From Streptacidiphilus albus JL83 (GTDB lineage Bacteria; Actinomycetota; Actinomycetes; Streptomycetales; Streptomycetaceae), in assembly GCF_000744705.1 (NCBI RefSeq), contig NZ_JQML01000001.1, positions 2,418,001 to 2,482,000 of the forward strand: a DNA stretch of 64,000 nt, written 5' to 3'. This document shows positions 25,921 to 36,682 of the stretch, in pieces (position 1 is the stretch's first letter; every line of letters starts with the position of its first letter). Under the pieces are notes generated by a model. It saw only the letters and a list, made by a program, of their open reading frames with translations. It was not told where the DNA came from and did not search any database. Position numbers and translations under genes: made by a program.

Positions 25921-27393
25921 GTGACCTCCCCTTCCCCGGTCTTCCCGGACGCCGCAACCGAGCCGGCCGCCGCCGACTCGACCACCCCCGCCGACGCCCG
26001 GCCCTGCCCCGAGTGCGGTTCACCGCTGACCAGCGACCCGCGCTTCGTCGAATGGTGCCCGTCCTGCGAGTGGGGCGCGCTGCCGAAGACAACGCCGTCC
26101 AACACCCGCCGGGACCGCCTCAACCGGAGGTTCAACCGGGGGCTCGAACAGCGACTGTTCGACCGGGTCGTCGCCGGCGCCGACCGAGGGCGCTCCGCTC
26201 CGAGCGGCACGGACCTCGTCGTACTGGTCCTGGCCGGATTCATCCACCTGGTCACCCTCGCCCTGTTCGCGGCCGGCGTCGCGCTGCTGCTGCAGCCCCT
26301 CTGGCCGCCCCGGGTGCTCGGTGCGGTGCTGATCGCCGTCGGCTGTCTGTTCCGCCCGCAACTCGGCCCCGGCCGCCGGTCGCTGCGCAGGCAGACGGTT
26401 CTGGAACGCAGCGCGGCGCCGGCCCTGTACGCCCTCGCCGACCGCGTGGCCGCCGAGGTCGGCACCGCGCCCGCTGCGGTGATAGCCGTCAACGGGTGGC
26501 ACAACGCCTCGTACCACCGGGTCGGCCTGCGACGGGAGGTGGTGCTGACGCTGGGACTGCCGCTGTGGGAGACGCTCGCCCCCGAGCAGCGACTCGCACT
26601 GCTCGGCCACGAGTTCGGCCACGGCGCCAACGGCGACTTCCGGCGCGGCCTGTGGGTGGGCTCCGCACTGCGGAGCCTCCAGGAGTGGTACTACCTGCTG
26701 AGCCCGGGGGCGGGCCCGCAGGGACGGCGGGTCGGGCGCGGCCTCGTCGCCTCCGGTACCGCCGTGGCCACGGTACTGCTGGCCGGGTTCGCCTACCTGG
26801 TGCTGCTGTTCCACCGGCTGCTGACCCGGTTGACCGCGCTGTCCAGCCGTCGCGGGGAGTACCTGGCCGACGGCTTCGCGGTCCGCGTCGCGGCCAACGA
26901 CGCGACCGTGGGAATGCTGGAGATGCTGACGCTGGGCAGCTCCGTCGACCATGTGGTGCGCAGGCGGCGGCTGAACGCCAAGCCGGTCCGCCGAGTCCGT
27001 GCGAGTGCCCGGCCCCGACCGGCGCCCGAGGCAGCGCCGCGACCGGCGTACGAGTACCAGCCGGTCCGACGACCTGCGGAGGCACCGGCCGCGCCGGCGC
27101 AGCCGACCCCGGCCGCGCAGCCGGCGGCACCCGACCTCTGGTCCGAGCTGCGGTCGTACCTCGCCTCCATCCCGCAGAGCGAGCGCGCCCGTCGACTCGT
27201 CGCGTCCCGGCTGGAGGAGGCCGCCGTGGACGCCTCGCACCCGCCGACGCACCTGCGGATGGCCTATGTGCGGCAACTGCCCGCGACGAAACCGGCGATC
27301 GTGCTCACCCCCGCCGAGATACGAGCCGTGGACGCCGAGTTGGCCCCGCTGCGGGCCGCCCTGGCCCGCAGCCTGGACCAGAGGCCGGCCTGA
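25921..27393 (+). CDS. M48-family metallopeptidase with N-terminal zinc finger
   Basis: The product is 490 residues from GTG 25921. The N-terminus has a CxxC...CxxC zinc ribbon (PCPECGSPLTSD, then EWCPSCEWG). Two transmembrane helices follow at about 100-150 (LVVLVLAGFIHLVTLALFAA, then VLGAVLIAVGC), then the protease signature LLGHEFGHGANGDF with His230/Glu231/His234. A third hydrophobic segment is VATVLLAGFAYLVLLFH, and SSRRGEYLADGFAV carries the downstream Glu. A Pro/Ala linker leads to a helical C-terminal domain. It is related to HtpX/Ste24-type membrane proteases, probably acting in membrane-protein quality control. The combination with a zinc ribbon is less common. It converges on the lipoprotein gene. 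Confidence 0.88.
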   Translation: MTSPSPVFPDAATEPAAADSTTPADARPCPECGSPLTSDPRFVEWCPSCEWGALPKTTPSNTRRDRLNRRFNRGLEQRLFDRVVAGADRGRSAPSGTDLVVLVLAGFIHLVTLALFAAGVALLLQPLWPPRVLGAVLIAVGCLFRPQLGPGRRSLRRQTVLERSAAPALYALADRVAAEVGTAPAAVIAVNGWHNASYHRVGLRREVVLTLGLPLWETLAPEQRLALLGHEFGHGANGDFRRGLWVGSALRSLQEWYYLLSPGAGPQGRRVGRGLVASGTAVATVLLAGFAYLVLLFHRLLTRLTALSSRRGEYLADGFAVRVAANDATVGMLEMLTLGSSVDHVVRRRRLNAKPVRRVRASARPRPAPEAAPRPAYEYQPVRRPAEAPAAPAQPTPAAQPAAPDLWSELRSYLASIPQSERARRLVASRLEEAAVDASHPPTHLRMAYVRQLPATKPAIVLTPAEIRAVDAELAPLRAALARSLDQRPA

Positions 27394-27401
27394 ACCACGA
27401 G

Positions 27402-27440
27402 GCAGGGCCCGGACCGCGCAGTCGGCGGTCCGGGCCCTGC
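27402..27440. terminator. Strong bidirectional terminator
   Basis: GCAGGGCCCGGACCGC (27402-27417) is perfectly complementary to 27425-27440 with a 7-base loop. The hairpin lies between the convergent M48 peptidase and lipoprotein genes and can serve both. Confidence 0.85.
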
Positions 27441-27468
27441 GGGTTCTCGTTGGGGGCGGACTGAGGGA

Positions 27469-28668
27469 TCAGCCGGCGAGGCTGCCCGAGTCGGAGCCGG
27501 AGTCGGAACCGCCGTCGGCGGTCATGCTGGTGATCAGGTCCTGCAGCGTGCTGGCCTCCAGCGCCGTCGCCCCGCTGGGCGCGGCCGGGGCGGGCGCCTG
27601 GTCGTTGAAGGTCAGCGACAGCGGAAGGTGCTCGCCGGGCTTGCCGTCCGGGTTGAGCTGCCAGAAGTCGAACGCGACCTTGGACAGCGAGCCGTCGCTG
27701 CCGATGTAGAGGTCGGCCGAGATGTCCTTGTTCGGCGCGGTGCTGGACGAGGCGGAGGGCGCGGCGCTGGGCGAGTCCGAGGAGGAGCTGTCCTTGAGCG
27801 CGTCGCTCAGCCCGGGGATCTCCTTGACGATCGGCGTGAGGGCCTGCGTGAGGTCGGCCTCCAGCTTGTCGGCCGGCGCCGACACCACGATGTGGTCCTG
27901 CCCGTTGCTGCTGCCCTTGTCGGTCAGCGTCACATCCTGCTGGAAGACCTGGCTCAGCGCCTGGGCCAGCTTCTGCTCGGTGCCCGCGGCCAGGGTCGGC
28001 ACCGCCGTCGGCAGACCCGACGGCAGACCCGACGGCAGGCCCGAGGCCCCCGAACCGGCCTGGCTCTGGAGCTCCTTGCTGAGCTGCTCCAGCTGCTTCG
28101 GGTCCACCGACACCCACTTGTCGGACAGCAGCGCCTTGAGGGCCGCGTACTCGGCCGGCATGCTGCCGATCTCCTGCTGCATCTGGGAGACCGAGGCGGC
28201 CTCGGACGGGTCGTCACTGAGCGCGGCGATGGCGGCCATGTCGACCCGGACATAGTCGACCTGGTTGACCACGCGCAGCTCCAGCAGCGGCTTCTGGTTC
28301 CCGGCGTGCACCTCGAAGGAGGCGTCGACCCCGGCCGGCAGCTGGCTCTGGCTGCTCTCCTGGGTCTTCATCACCTGTCCGAGCGGCTTGTCGGCGCTGA
28401 GCACGAGCGTCGCGCCGAGACCCGCGACCTTCTGCGCGTCGACCATCTTCATCGCGTCGGAGGTGCCCTTGTCGAGAGCGACCAGTTGCGCCGCGGTGGC
28501 GTCGAGCGAGAAGGACACGGAAAGAGTCTTACTGTCACCGATCTTGCCGAAGGCCGAACCGACCTTCTCCCCCGTGGTGATCTGCTTGACGGCGCCGCAG
28601 GCGGCGACCCCGGCCGCGAGGCCGACCGTGCAGGTGAGAGCGAGAGCGACCGTGCGTATGCGGGTAAT
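27469..28668 (-). CDS. Secreted lipoprotein, probable ATT start
   Basis: The frame carries a textbook lipoprotein signal: TRIRTVALALTCTVGLAAG followed by the lipobox VAAC. Yet no ATG, GTG or TTG exists between the upstream in-frame TGA and the mature region; the first standard start (GTG 28518) lies after the lipobox. ATT at 28668-28666 sits six bases after AAGGAG and is the best start, giving 399 residues. The mature protein is rich in Ser, Gln and Asp, with short GLPS repeats (GLPSGLPSGLPTAV). Its middle, ALLSDKWVSVDPKQLEQLSK, resembles actinobacterial LppX/LprG-like lipoproteins of unknown function. It probably binds a lipid or another surface ligand. Confidence 0.8.
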   Translation of the reverse strand: MTRIRTVALALTCTVGLAAGVAACGAVKQITTGEKVGSAFGKIGDSKTLSVSFSLDATAAQLVALDKGTSDAMKMVDAQKVAGLGATLVLSADKPLGQVMKTQESSQSQLPAGVDASFEVHAGNQKPLLELRVVNQVDYVRVDMAAIAALSDDPSEAASVSQMQQEIGSMPAEYAALKALLSDKWVSVDPKQLEQLSKELQSQAGSGASGLPSGLPSGLPTAVPTLAAGTEQKLAQALSQVFQQDVTLTDKGSSNGQDHIVVSAPADKLEADLTQALTPIVKEIPGLSDALKDSSSSDSPSAAPSASSSTAPNKDISADLYIGSDGSLSKVAFDFWQLNPDGKPGEHLPLSLTFNDQAPAPAAPSGATALEASTLQDLITSMTADGGSDSGSDSGSLAG

Positions 28669-28910
28669 GACAGACTCCTTGACAGATCGTCGACCGCATC
28701 ACCGGTCGCTTGCTATTTTCTTACCCTAGAGGTGGATGATCACGATCGGAGCGGCTGATGATCACGCCGAGATATCGGTCTGTATCCATCTCGCCATTTC
28801 GTCCTTTACAACCGCTTTACAGATGACTCCGGACGGCGGGCCACAACTGACGGCCCGATACCGCAGCGGAGCCGAACGGCACCGGCTTCGGCGGACGTAC
28901 CGTCCAGTAG

Positions 28911-29654
<744 letters not shown>

Positions 29655-29753
29655 CGCCGATCTCCCGTCAACCCGCACGGTTCCGGCACGTGGTTCGGTA
29701 CCGTGGCCGGAACGCAGCAGGTGCCGGCGCAGACGAGGGGCGGGGAGGCCGCG

Positions 29754-30939
<1,186 letters not shown>

Positions 30940-30950
<11 letters not shown>

Positions 30951-31923
30951 CCGTGACCGCAGCGGCGACCACGACCGTCCCGCCGGGCGCGGGGAGCAGG
31001 ATCGGGGCTTCCGGGCCACGACGCTGGTGGTGGTGCTGGCGGCGCTGATACCGCTGAGCTTCGCGGGCTGGCTCGGCTGGCAGGCCGTGGCCAAGGGAAA
31101 GGAAGCCACCGGCGCGACCGCCGGCCGGACCGCCGCCGTTTCCGCCCCGGCGGCGGCGCCGTCCTCGGCGTCAGCTTCGATGTCGGCGTCAGCGTCAGCG
31201 CCGGCGTCGGCGTCGGCGTCGGCCGCGCAGGCCGCCGCCGCGCTGCCGCTCGCCGGGAAGGTCGTGACCATCGACCCGGGCCACAATCCCACCAACTACC
31301 TTCACCCGCAGCAGATCAACGCCCTGGTGCAGGTGGGCAACGGCAGCAAGGCCTGCGACACCACCGGCACCGCGACCGACTCCGGCTACCCCGAGGCGGA
31401 CTTCTCCCTGGACGTGGCCCGCCGGGTCCGGGCGATCCTCCAGGCCGAGGGCGCCGAGGTGGTCCTCACCCAGGACGGCAACCTGCCCTGGGGCCCCTGC
31501 GTCACCACCCGGGCGGCGATCGGTAACCAGGCGCACTCCGACGCTGCGATCTCGATCCACGGGGACGGCGCCGGGCCGACCGACATCGGCTTCCACGTCA
31601 TCCTTCCGGCGTCGGTGGTGGGCGGCGGCGCCGACACCGCGCCGATCACCGGCCCCTCGCGCACCCTCGGGCTCGACGTGCGCTCCGCCTTCCACAGCGC
31701 CACCGGGGAGCCCTTCGCCAACTACGTCAACGGCGGCACCGGGCTGGACGTCCGGAGCGACCTCGGCGGACTCAACCTGTCGACCGTCCCGAAGGTGTTC
31801 ATCGAATGCGGCAACATGCGCAATGCCACTGACGCGCAGCGGATGACCGATGCCGCCTGGCGACAGCTCGCGGCCAAGGGGATCGCGGCCGGGCTCACAG
31901 CGTTCCTGATCCAGCAGAGTTGA
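30940..31923 (+). CDS. Membrane-anchored N-acetylmuramoyl-L-alanine amidase
   Basis: The product is 327 residues. A membrane anchor (TLVVVLAALIPLSFAGWLGW) is followed by an Ala/Ser linker containing SASASMSASASAPAS-type repeats. The Amidase_3 domain has its zinc ligands in VVTIDPGHNPTN, PEADFSLDVARRV and SIHGDGAG, and the catalytic Glu in VFIECGNMRNATDA. It resembles mycobacterial Rv3717, an amidase without a cell-wall-binding domain. It cleaves the stem peptide from muramic acid and may be used in wall turnover or spore germination. Confidence 0.9.
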
Positions 31924-32016
31924 CGACCGAACACCAACCACGTGCCATCAGTACCGCACGCCCCAGTACGCTATGGGCGGTCTTACCATCATCACTCATG
32001 AGAGGGTCTGGACTCG

Positions 32017-33135
32017 GTGAACCTCCGAACCGTCACCAGGGGGGACGCCGCGCTCGCGTTTGCGGCCCTCCTGCTTCTGATCGCCTCGTTCCTCCCGTTC
32101 TACTCGGTGGACATCTCCTACGGCGCGTTCGGCGGTAGCGACAGCTACTCGCAGAACGCCTGGACGCTGACCCGGATGCCGCTGCTGCCGGCGGTGTTCT
32201 TCCTCGGGATCATCGGGGTGGCGCTGGTCCTGGGGTCGAAGCTGCTGCCCGCCGATCCCCGGCCGGCCGGCATCCAACTGAGCCACTGGGGGGCGGTGCT
32301 GACCGTCGCGGCGTTCTGGTCCGCGCTGTGGTCGCTGCTGAGCGCGCAGGGCGGGCTGAGCCTCGGCATCGGCGCCTACCTGGGCTTCATCGCCGACCTG
32401 CTGGCCGCAGGCCTGGTCCTGGCCGGACCCCGGGTGCCCGCGCTGGCACTGCCGCTGACGTCCGCCACGCCGGGGCAGACCCCGCCGACCGGCTACCCGC
32501 AGGGCCAGCAGGGCGGTCACCACTTCGGCCAGCCGGTGCAGCAGGCCCAGCCCGGCCAGCCGTTCAGCGGCCCGCAGACGGGTCAGACCGGCGGCTACGG
32601 CTACCCGGACCCCAATGCCCCGCAGCCCGCGCAGGGCGGCTACGGCTACCCGCAGCAGGGCGGGGAGACCGGCCGACCCTTCGGCGCCCCGGCCCAGGAG
32701 GCCGCTCCGGCCCCCGCTCCGGCGCCGGCCCCCGCACCGACGCCGACCCCGCAGGATGCACCGCCGCAGCAGGACCACGCCACGGCGATGCTGACGCCGG
32801 TGGTCAAGCCCGAAGCGGCCGAGCCCAAGACGGTGCCGCTGGCCGAGCCCAGGACCATGGCCCTGGGCGAGCCGAAGGCCGTGCCCGAGCCGAAGACCGT
32901 CCCGGAACCGAAGCCCGTGCCGGAGCCCGCACCGGCCTTCGCGCCGTTCTGGTTCGCCGTCCCGGCGGCCCGCGCCCTCTCCCCGGAGCAGGGCCCCGAG
33001 GGCGCGCCGGTGGGCGAACTCGTCCCCGGCACCTGGTACCTGGCCATCGCCCAGCGCGGCGACGCGCTGGTCACCCAGACCCAGGAGGGCAAGCGCGGAC
33101 TGCTGACCGACACCTCGGGCATCCAGCGCGGATAG
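32017..33135 (+). CDS. DUF5336-like membrane protein with Pro-rich tail
   Basis: The product is 372 residues from GTG 32017 (AGAGGG upstream). There are four probable transmembrane helices: LAFAALLLLIASFLPFYSV, LLPAVFFLGIIGVALVLGS, WGAVLTVAAFWSALWSLL and LGFIADLLAAGLVLAG. A Gly/Tyr/Pro-rich cytoplasmic tail follows, with GGYGYP repeats and a PEPKTVPEPKPVPEPAP stretch. The last 60 residues form a compact unit with FAPFWFAVPAARAL and GTWYLAIAQRGDALVTQT. DUF5336 proteins in actinobacteria have this layout and no known function. Confidence 0.75.
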   Translation: MNLRTVTRGDAALAFAALLLLIASFLPFYSVDISYGAFGGSDSYSQNAWTLTRMPLLPAVFFLGIIGVALVLGSKLLPADPRPAGIQLSHWGAVLTVAAFWSALWSLLSAQGGLSLGIGAYLGFIADLLAAGLVLAGPRVPALALPLTSATPGQTPPTGYPQGQQGGHHFGQPVQQAQPGQPFSGPQTGQTGGYGYPDPNAPQPAQGGYGYPQQGGETGRPFGAPAQEAAPAPAPAPAPAPTPTPQDAPPQQDHATAMLTPVVKPEAAEPKTVPLAEPRTMALGEPKAVPEPKTVPEPKPVPEPAPAFAPFWFAVPAARALSPEQGPEGAPVGELVPGTWYLAIAQRGDALVTQTQEGKRGLLTDTSGIQRG

Positions 33136-33173
33136 CCGGACCGCCCGACCGGGCAGAGCCCGGCAAACGGCCG

Positions 33174-33213
33174 CTGCGGGCCGGAACGGTGACCACACCG
33201 TCCCGGCCCGCAG
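33174..33213. terminator. Hairpin terminator after the DUF5336-like gene
   Basis: The arms at 33174-33191 and 33196-33213 pair over 18 bp with one mismatch and a 4-base loop. It lies 38 bp downstream of the stop codon. Confidence 0.8.
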
Positions 33214-33214
33214 T

Positions 33215-33270
33215 CATGTCCGCGCAGCCATGTCCGCGCAGTCGTGTCCGCACGGTTGCGTCCGCGTGCT
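33215..33270. repeat. 14-bp tandem repeat, four units
   Basis: CATGTCCGCGCAGC, CATGTCCGCGCAGT and two diverged copies follow directly after the terminator hairpin. The array lies between the DUF5336-like gene and the LLM oxidoreductase gene. Confidence 0.8.
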
Positions 33271-33325
33271 GCCCCGGCGGCGGCGTTGTGGGTCGGCGGT
33301 CTCCGGCCTATGCTGCCCCCACAAG

Positions 33326-33340
33326 CTGACGCGCCGTCAG
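33326..33340. promoter_or_regulatory. CTGACGNNNCGTCAG palindrome before the LLM gene
   Basis: CTGACGCGCCGTCAG is a perfect inverted repeat ending 19 bp before the LLM oxidoreductase start. It is the same motif as at 22711 and 43471. No KstR-type site is seen here. Confidence 0.65.
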
Positions 33341-33359
33341 AAAATGGGGGTACCAAGCC

Positions 33360-34370
33360 ATGCGCCTCGGTCTCGCTCTCGGCTACTGGGGTGCGGCCCC
33401 CACCGAGGACTTCGTCGGACTCGCCCAGGAGGCGGAACGCCTGGGCTACGGCTCGGTCTGGACCGCCGAGGCCTGGGGCTCCGACGTCTTCACCCCGCTC
33501 ACCTGGATCGCTGCCCACACCAGCCGGATCGCGCTCGGCACCGCCGTCGCCCAGATGGCCGCCCGCACCCCCACCGCCACCGCGATGCACGCGATGACCC
33601 TCGACCACCTCTCCGGCGGCCGGTTCACGCTCGGCCTCGGCCTGTCCGGACCGCAGGTCGTGGAGGGCTGGTACGGCAGGCCGTTCCCGCGCTCCCCGCT
33701 CACCTCGATCCGCGAGTACGTCGACGTCGTCCGCCAGGTGCTGCGCCGCGAGAAGCCGGTGGTCCTCGACGGTGCCTACCACCCGCTCCCCTACCCGGGA
33801 CAGGACGGCTCCGGCCTCGGCAAGCCGCTGAAGTCGATCCTGCACCCGCTGCGCCCGGACGTGCCGATCCTGCTGGGGGCCGAGGGCCCGCGCAACATCG
33901 CCCAGACCGCCCGGATCGCCGACGGCTGGCTGCCGCTGTACTTCTCCCCCGAGCGCGCCCACCTCTACACGGACGCCCTCGCCGCCGCCCGCCCCGGCTT
34001 CACCGTCGCCCCCCTGGTCCACGCCCGGGTCTGCACCGACGTGGAGGCCGGACTCGCCCCGATCCGGGCCATGCTGGGCTTCTACATCGGCGGCATGGGC
34101 GCGCGCGGCCGCAACTTCCACGCCGACCTGATGGCCCGGATGGGCTACGAGTCCGAGGCCCGCCGGATCCAGGAGCTGTTCCTGGCCGGGCAGCAGGCCG
34201 AGGCCGTGGCCGCCGTGCCCGCCGCCTTCGCCGACGAGATCTCGCTGGTCGGCCCGCGCGAGCGGATCGCCGAACGGCTCGAAGCCTGGCGCGCCGCCCC
34301 GGTCACCGACCTGCTGCTCACCAGCCGCGACCCGCAGACCCTGCGCACCCTGGCCGAACTGGTGCTCTGA
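33360..34370 (+). CDS. LLM-class F420-dependent oxidoreductase, Rv3520c-like
   Basis: The product is 336 residues. The luciferase-like (beta/alpha)8 fold is recognisable from MRLGLALGYWGAAPTEDFVG, LAQEAERLGYGSVWTAEAWG, the LDHLSGGRFTLGLGLSGPQV segment and PILLGAEGPRNIAQTARIAD. The C-terminal RERIAERLEAW is typical. It strongly resembles M. tuberculosis Rv3520c, an F420-type enzyme located among KstR-regulon genes. F420H2 would be the hydride donor and the substrate is unknown. The gene is isolated here but shares the CTGACG palindrome with the other lipid-catabolism promoters of this window. Confidence 0.88.
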   Translation: MRLGLALGYWGAAPTEDFVGLAQEAERLGYGSVWTAEAWGSDVFTPLTWIAAHTSRIALGTAVAQMAARTPTATAMHAMTLDHLSGGRFTLGLGLSGPQVVEGWYGRPFPRSPLTSIREYVDVVRQVLRREKPVVLDGAYHPLPYPGQDGSGLGKPLKSILHPLRPDVPILLGAEGPRNIAQTARIADGWLPLYFSPERAHLYTDALAAARPGFTVAPLVHARVCTDVEAGLAPIRAMLGFYIGGMGARGRNFHADLMARMGYESEARRIQELFLAGQQAEAVAAVPAAFADEISLVGPRERIAERLEAWRAAPVTDLLLTSRDPQTLRTLAELVL

Positions 34371-34434
34371 GCAAGGGCAGGGGCATCCCACCATCAGAGC
34401 CGGGCTTGCGTCCGGCCCAGACTGGGCGACTTGC

Positions 34435-34449
34435 ATGACGGAACGTCAG
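34435..34449. promoter_or_regulatory. Orphan TGACGNNNCGTCA palindrome
   Basis: ATGACGGAACGTCAG keeps the 5+3+5 core of the palindrome found before the LLM, ACAD and ALDH genes. It lies 65 bp after the LLM gene, and no plus-strand gene follows. It may be a decoy, a remnant promoter or a chance match. Confidence 0.35.
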
Positions 34450-34537
34450 GGCAGGCACTTGCATCGGCCAACGTTGCGGGACGGCGATCCGATGGCGCAG
34501 GGACGGGATCTCGGCGGACTTGTCGCGGTCGCTCACG

Positions 34538-34793
34538 CTACGGGTGCGGGATTACCCGGAGGATGAAGACTCGCTCAAGCCGCGGATGGACGGCGAAGAC
34601 GACGATGCCGTCTCCGGCAGTCATCTGCTCCAACGGCAACGGCCCGCCGCTGTAGGTACTGCCGTCCAGGTAGAGCGCTTCCGCCATCCTGACCAGCTCC
34701 GCCGCCTTGGTCTCGACCGCCGCCAGGAGGCCCGGGGACGCCTGGCCGGCGACCCATTCCTCGTTCGGGGTCGTACTCCCACGCCCAGGTCAC
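34538..34793 (-). pseudogene. Small toxin-like protein, frameshifted
   Basis: From GTG 34793 the frame reads VTWAWEYDP. Dropping one base in GACCCCGAACGAGG then gives NEEWVAGQASPGLLAAVETK and AAELVRMAEALYLDGS, continuing to GDGIVVFAVHPRLERVFILR and a TAG at 34538-34540. The restored product is about 85 residues. Its size, its basic end and the compact alpha/beta pattern suggest a RelE/ParE-like toxin, but this is only an inference. GTG overlaps the stop of the DUF6247-type gene (GTGA), the arrangement of antitoxin-toxin pairs. As sequenced it is broken. Confidence 0.5.
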
Positions 34794-35152
34794 GCACTCA
34801 CGGCCTTACAGGCGCTGCGATAGATCTCACCGTACGCGTGGACGTACTTCCGACAGTCGTCCAGGCTTGCCGCATGGTCAGCGAGGTACCGAGCACGGTG
34901 GAACGTCTCCGCCGTCTCCGGGAAGCGTTCGATCTCCACGATCGCGGCCCAGTGCTCCAAGAACGCACGCACAGGGCCGATACTGCCCGCCTTGATCGCC
35001 TCGTCCGTAGCCTTCGTGTGTTCCTCTGCCAGGCGGGCAAACTGATCGGGGGCGACGACCGCGAGGGCCGCCCTGATGTCGGCGATGGTCCTTGCCGGCC
35101 TAGGGGCGATCTCGCCTCCGCCGACGACGGACTCGTCGGGCTGAGCAGTCAT
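34790..35152 (-). CDS. DUF6247-like protein, putative antitoxin
   Basis: The product is 120 residues from ATG 35152 (AGGAAGA upstream). The family-like core is RTIADIRAALAVVAPDQFAR, then FLEHWAAIVEIERFPETAET. It is helical and acidic, without DNA-binding motifs that I can identify. DUF6247 proteins are common in streptomycetes, typically just upstream of a small hypothetical gene. Here that downstream gene is the frameshifted toxin-like ORF, and the two overlap by four bases. I infer an antitoxin or chaperone-like partner role. Confidence 0.6.
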   Translation of the reverse strand: MTAQPDESVVGGGEIAPRPARTIADIRAALAVVAPDQFARLAEEHTKATDEAIKAGSIGPVRAFLEHWAAIVEIERFPETAETFHRARYLADHAASLDDCRKYVHAYGEIYRSACKAVSA

Positions 35153-35430
35153 GATCTTCCTCCTCGGCCGGGTGCCGGATGATGGCGCACTCTGGCTGGA
35201 CCCAGTCCATGGGGGCACAGGCTTCCGGTCGGCCGTACTGCGCGAGGGCCTCGCTGAGCCATTGACGTGAGACATGCACCACCCCAGCCCCATGATGAAA
35301 AATTCGCGGCGCACGACGGTCAGCAGGGGCTGCGACCCGAATTCGGGGGCCGCCCCGAGCAGGCCGGTCACTGTGGTGGACTGACTGGCGTCAACCATGG
35401 CGACCGGGCTGCGGGGGCATGGCGGGACCG
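35153..35430. other. Probable gene remnants upstream of the DUF6247-like gene
   Basis: Two short minus-strand readings look peptide-like but incomplete: VSRQWLSEALAQYGRPEACA (from about 35282) and MVDASQSTTVTGLLGAAPEF (from about 35400). Neither has a full domain or clear neighbours. The promoter for the DUF6247-like gene must lie here, but no convincing -35/-10 was found. Confidence 0.35.
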
Positions 35431-36222
35431 TCAGTCGAAGACCAGGCCCTCGCTCCAGAGGCGGGCTACCTCGGTGTCGCCGAGTACCTCGACCTCGGCC
35501 GGGCCGCGTCGGTTGATCCAGAGCAGGAGCTCGCGCGCGGTGCCGCGTACCGCTGCTGCGCCCTTGGCGTGGCCCTCGTCGTAGGCGAAGCCCTCCGCCG
35601 TGCGGCGCAGCAGCCACTCCCCCGGGGTGTCGGTGCAGTGGAGGTGGAGGGTGCCGTCGCCCTCCTGCGGCTCCGCCCCGGTGACGGCCAGGGCCTTGAG
35701 GTTGGGGAAGGCCCGTGCGCCCCGGGCGGTGGCGTTGTGCAGCAGCTCGTCCACATTGTCGGCCGCGAGGTCCGCGTCCACCGCCGAAGCCCTGCCGGTT
35801 GCCTGCTCGGCGTCGATCCGGTGCACCAGGGTCTCCTGGGCCATCCGCCGGGCCCAGAAGCCGGTGTGCCGCTCCCAGGCCCAGCCCCAGACCGGCTCCG
35901 CCGGTCCGCGTTCCCGCAGCAGCGCGGCCAGCCGTCGGCTGCCGCTCTCGAACCAGCGGGCGAGTCCGGCGCCGTCGGCCGGGGCCTCGGCGTCGGGGAG
36001 GTCGTCCCAGCCGGGACGTTCCGTCGCCCGGGTGTCGACGATGTGGAAGGCCCAGCGGTGGACCGTCCCGGTGTGGCGGACCAGCGCGCCGAGGTCCCAG
36101 TCCGGGCAGGCCGGCACCCGGGCCTCCGGGTCGCCGTCGGCGACCGCCTCGGCGAGGGCCGCCGTGTCCGCGTCCAGCGCCGCCAGGTACCGCTCGTGTT
36201 CCAGCCACTGCACGGCCGTCAC
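35431..36222 (-). CDS. Mycothiol-dependent maleylpyruvate isomerase-family protein
   Basis: The product is 263 residues. The DinB-like four-helix N-terminal half has the family motif ACPDWDLGALVRHTGTVHRW and ARRMAQETLVHRIDAEQATG with metal-binding His/Asp. The C-terminal half is the MDMPI_C sterol-carrier-like domain (GTLHLHCTDTPGEWLL, then GTARELLLWINRR). These enzymes use mycothiol, the actinobacterial thiol; the particular substrate cannot be predicted. A second, diverged member lies 450 bp away (36677-37399). Confidence 0.88.
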   Translation of the reverse strand: MTAVQWLEHERYLAALDADTAALAEAVADGDPEARVPACPDWDLGALVRHTGTVHRWAFHIVDTRATERPGWDDLPDAEAPADGAGLARWFESGSRRLAALLRERGPAEPVWGWAWERHTGFWARRMAQETLVHRIDAEQATGRASAVDADLAADNVDELLHNATARGARAFPNLKALAVTGAEPQEGDGTLHLHCTDTPGEWLLRRTAEGFAYDEGHAKGAAAVRGTARELLLWINRRGPAEVEVLGDTEVARLWSEGLVFD

Positions 36223-36324
36223 CCCTGTCCCGTCTCGGTCTCCGCTACGTCACGGGACCGTAGCAGTCGGCGGCATCGGCCGGTGGAACCGTTTTCGGTG
36301 ACGGGAACGGGGCAGGCGTTCAAC

Positions 36325-36600
36325 ATGAGTGTGTTGACCCGATTGATCGCCCTCGCGGCGAATGTCGCCGCGCTGATCCTTGTCGTCTGGATCCTCCTCT
36401 ACCTCTTCGACGCGAACGCCGGCAACAATGTCGTCCACTGGTTCCAGCAGGCGGCCGACTGGTTGGCGACCTGGTCGAGGCATCTGTTCAGCGATGATGT
36501 CGGCAACCCCAAGCTGCATGCCGTCCTGGTCTTCGGCGTCCCGGCCGTCGTCTACGCCGCGGTCGGCAACGGTCTCCACCGAGCCGCGAGCCGGGACTGA
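36325..36600 (+). CDS. Small two-helix membrane protein
   Basis: The product is 91 residues from ATG 36325. A first transmembrane helix (ALAANVAALILVVWILLYLF) and a second (HAVLVFGVPAVVYAAVGNGL) flank a loop with a Trp-rich amphipathic stretch, HWFQQAADWLATWSRHLF. The layout matches conserved unknown membrane proteins of streptomycetes. It stands alone between two minus-strand genes. Confidence 0.7.
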   Translation: MSVLTRLIALAANVAALILVVWILLYLFDANAGNNVVHWFQQAADWLATWSRHLFSDDVGNPKLHAVLVFGVPAVVYAAVGNGLHRAASRD

Positions 36601-36622
36601 GCCCCGGGGACCCGGTCAGTAG

Positions 36623-36682
36623 CGGGCCGCGTCGTGGCGGACCGAGCCGTGGCGGGCAGAGTCGTCGCGGGCCGAGTCAGTA
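36623..36682. repeat. 15-bp tandem repeat overlapping a stop codon
   Basis: There are four consecutive 15-bp units (36623, 36638, 36653 and 36668), for example CGGGCCGCGTCGTGG. The last unit contains the stop codon (36677-36679) of the minus-strand isomerase-family gene. Confidence 0.85.

Noticed and set aside
23727..26630. 967-codon open frame on the minus strand across phospholipase C and the M48 gene
   Set aside because: The sense-strand genes have clear domains and signals. The antisense frame is Gly/Ala/Val-rich low complexity created by GC-biased third positions.
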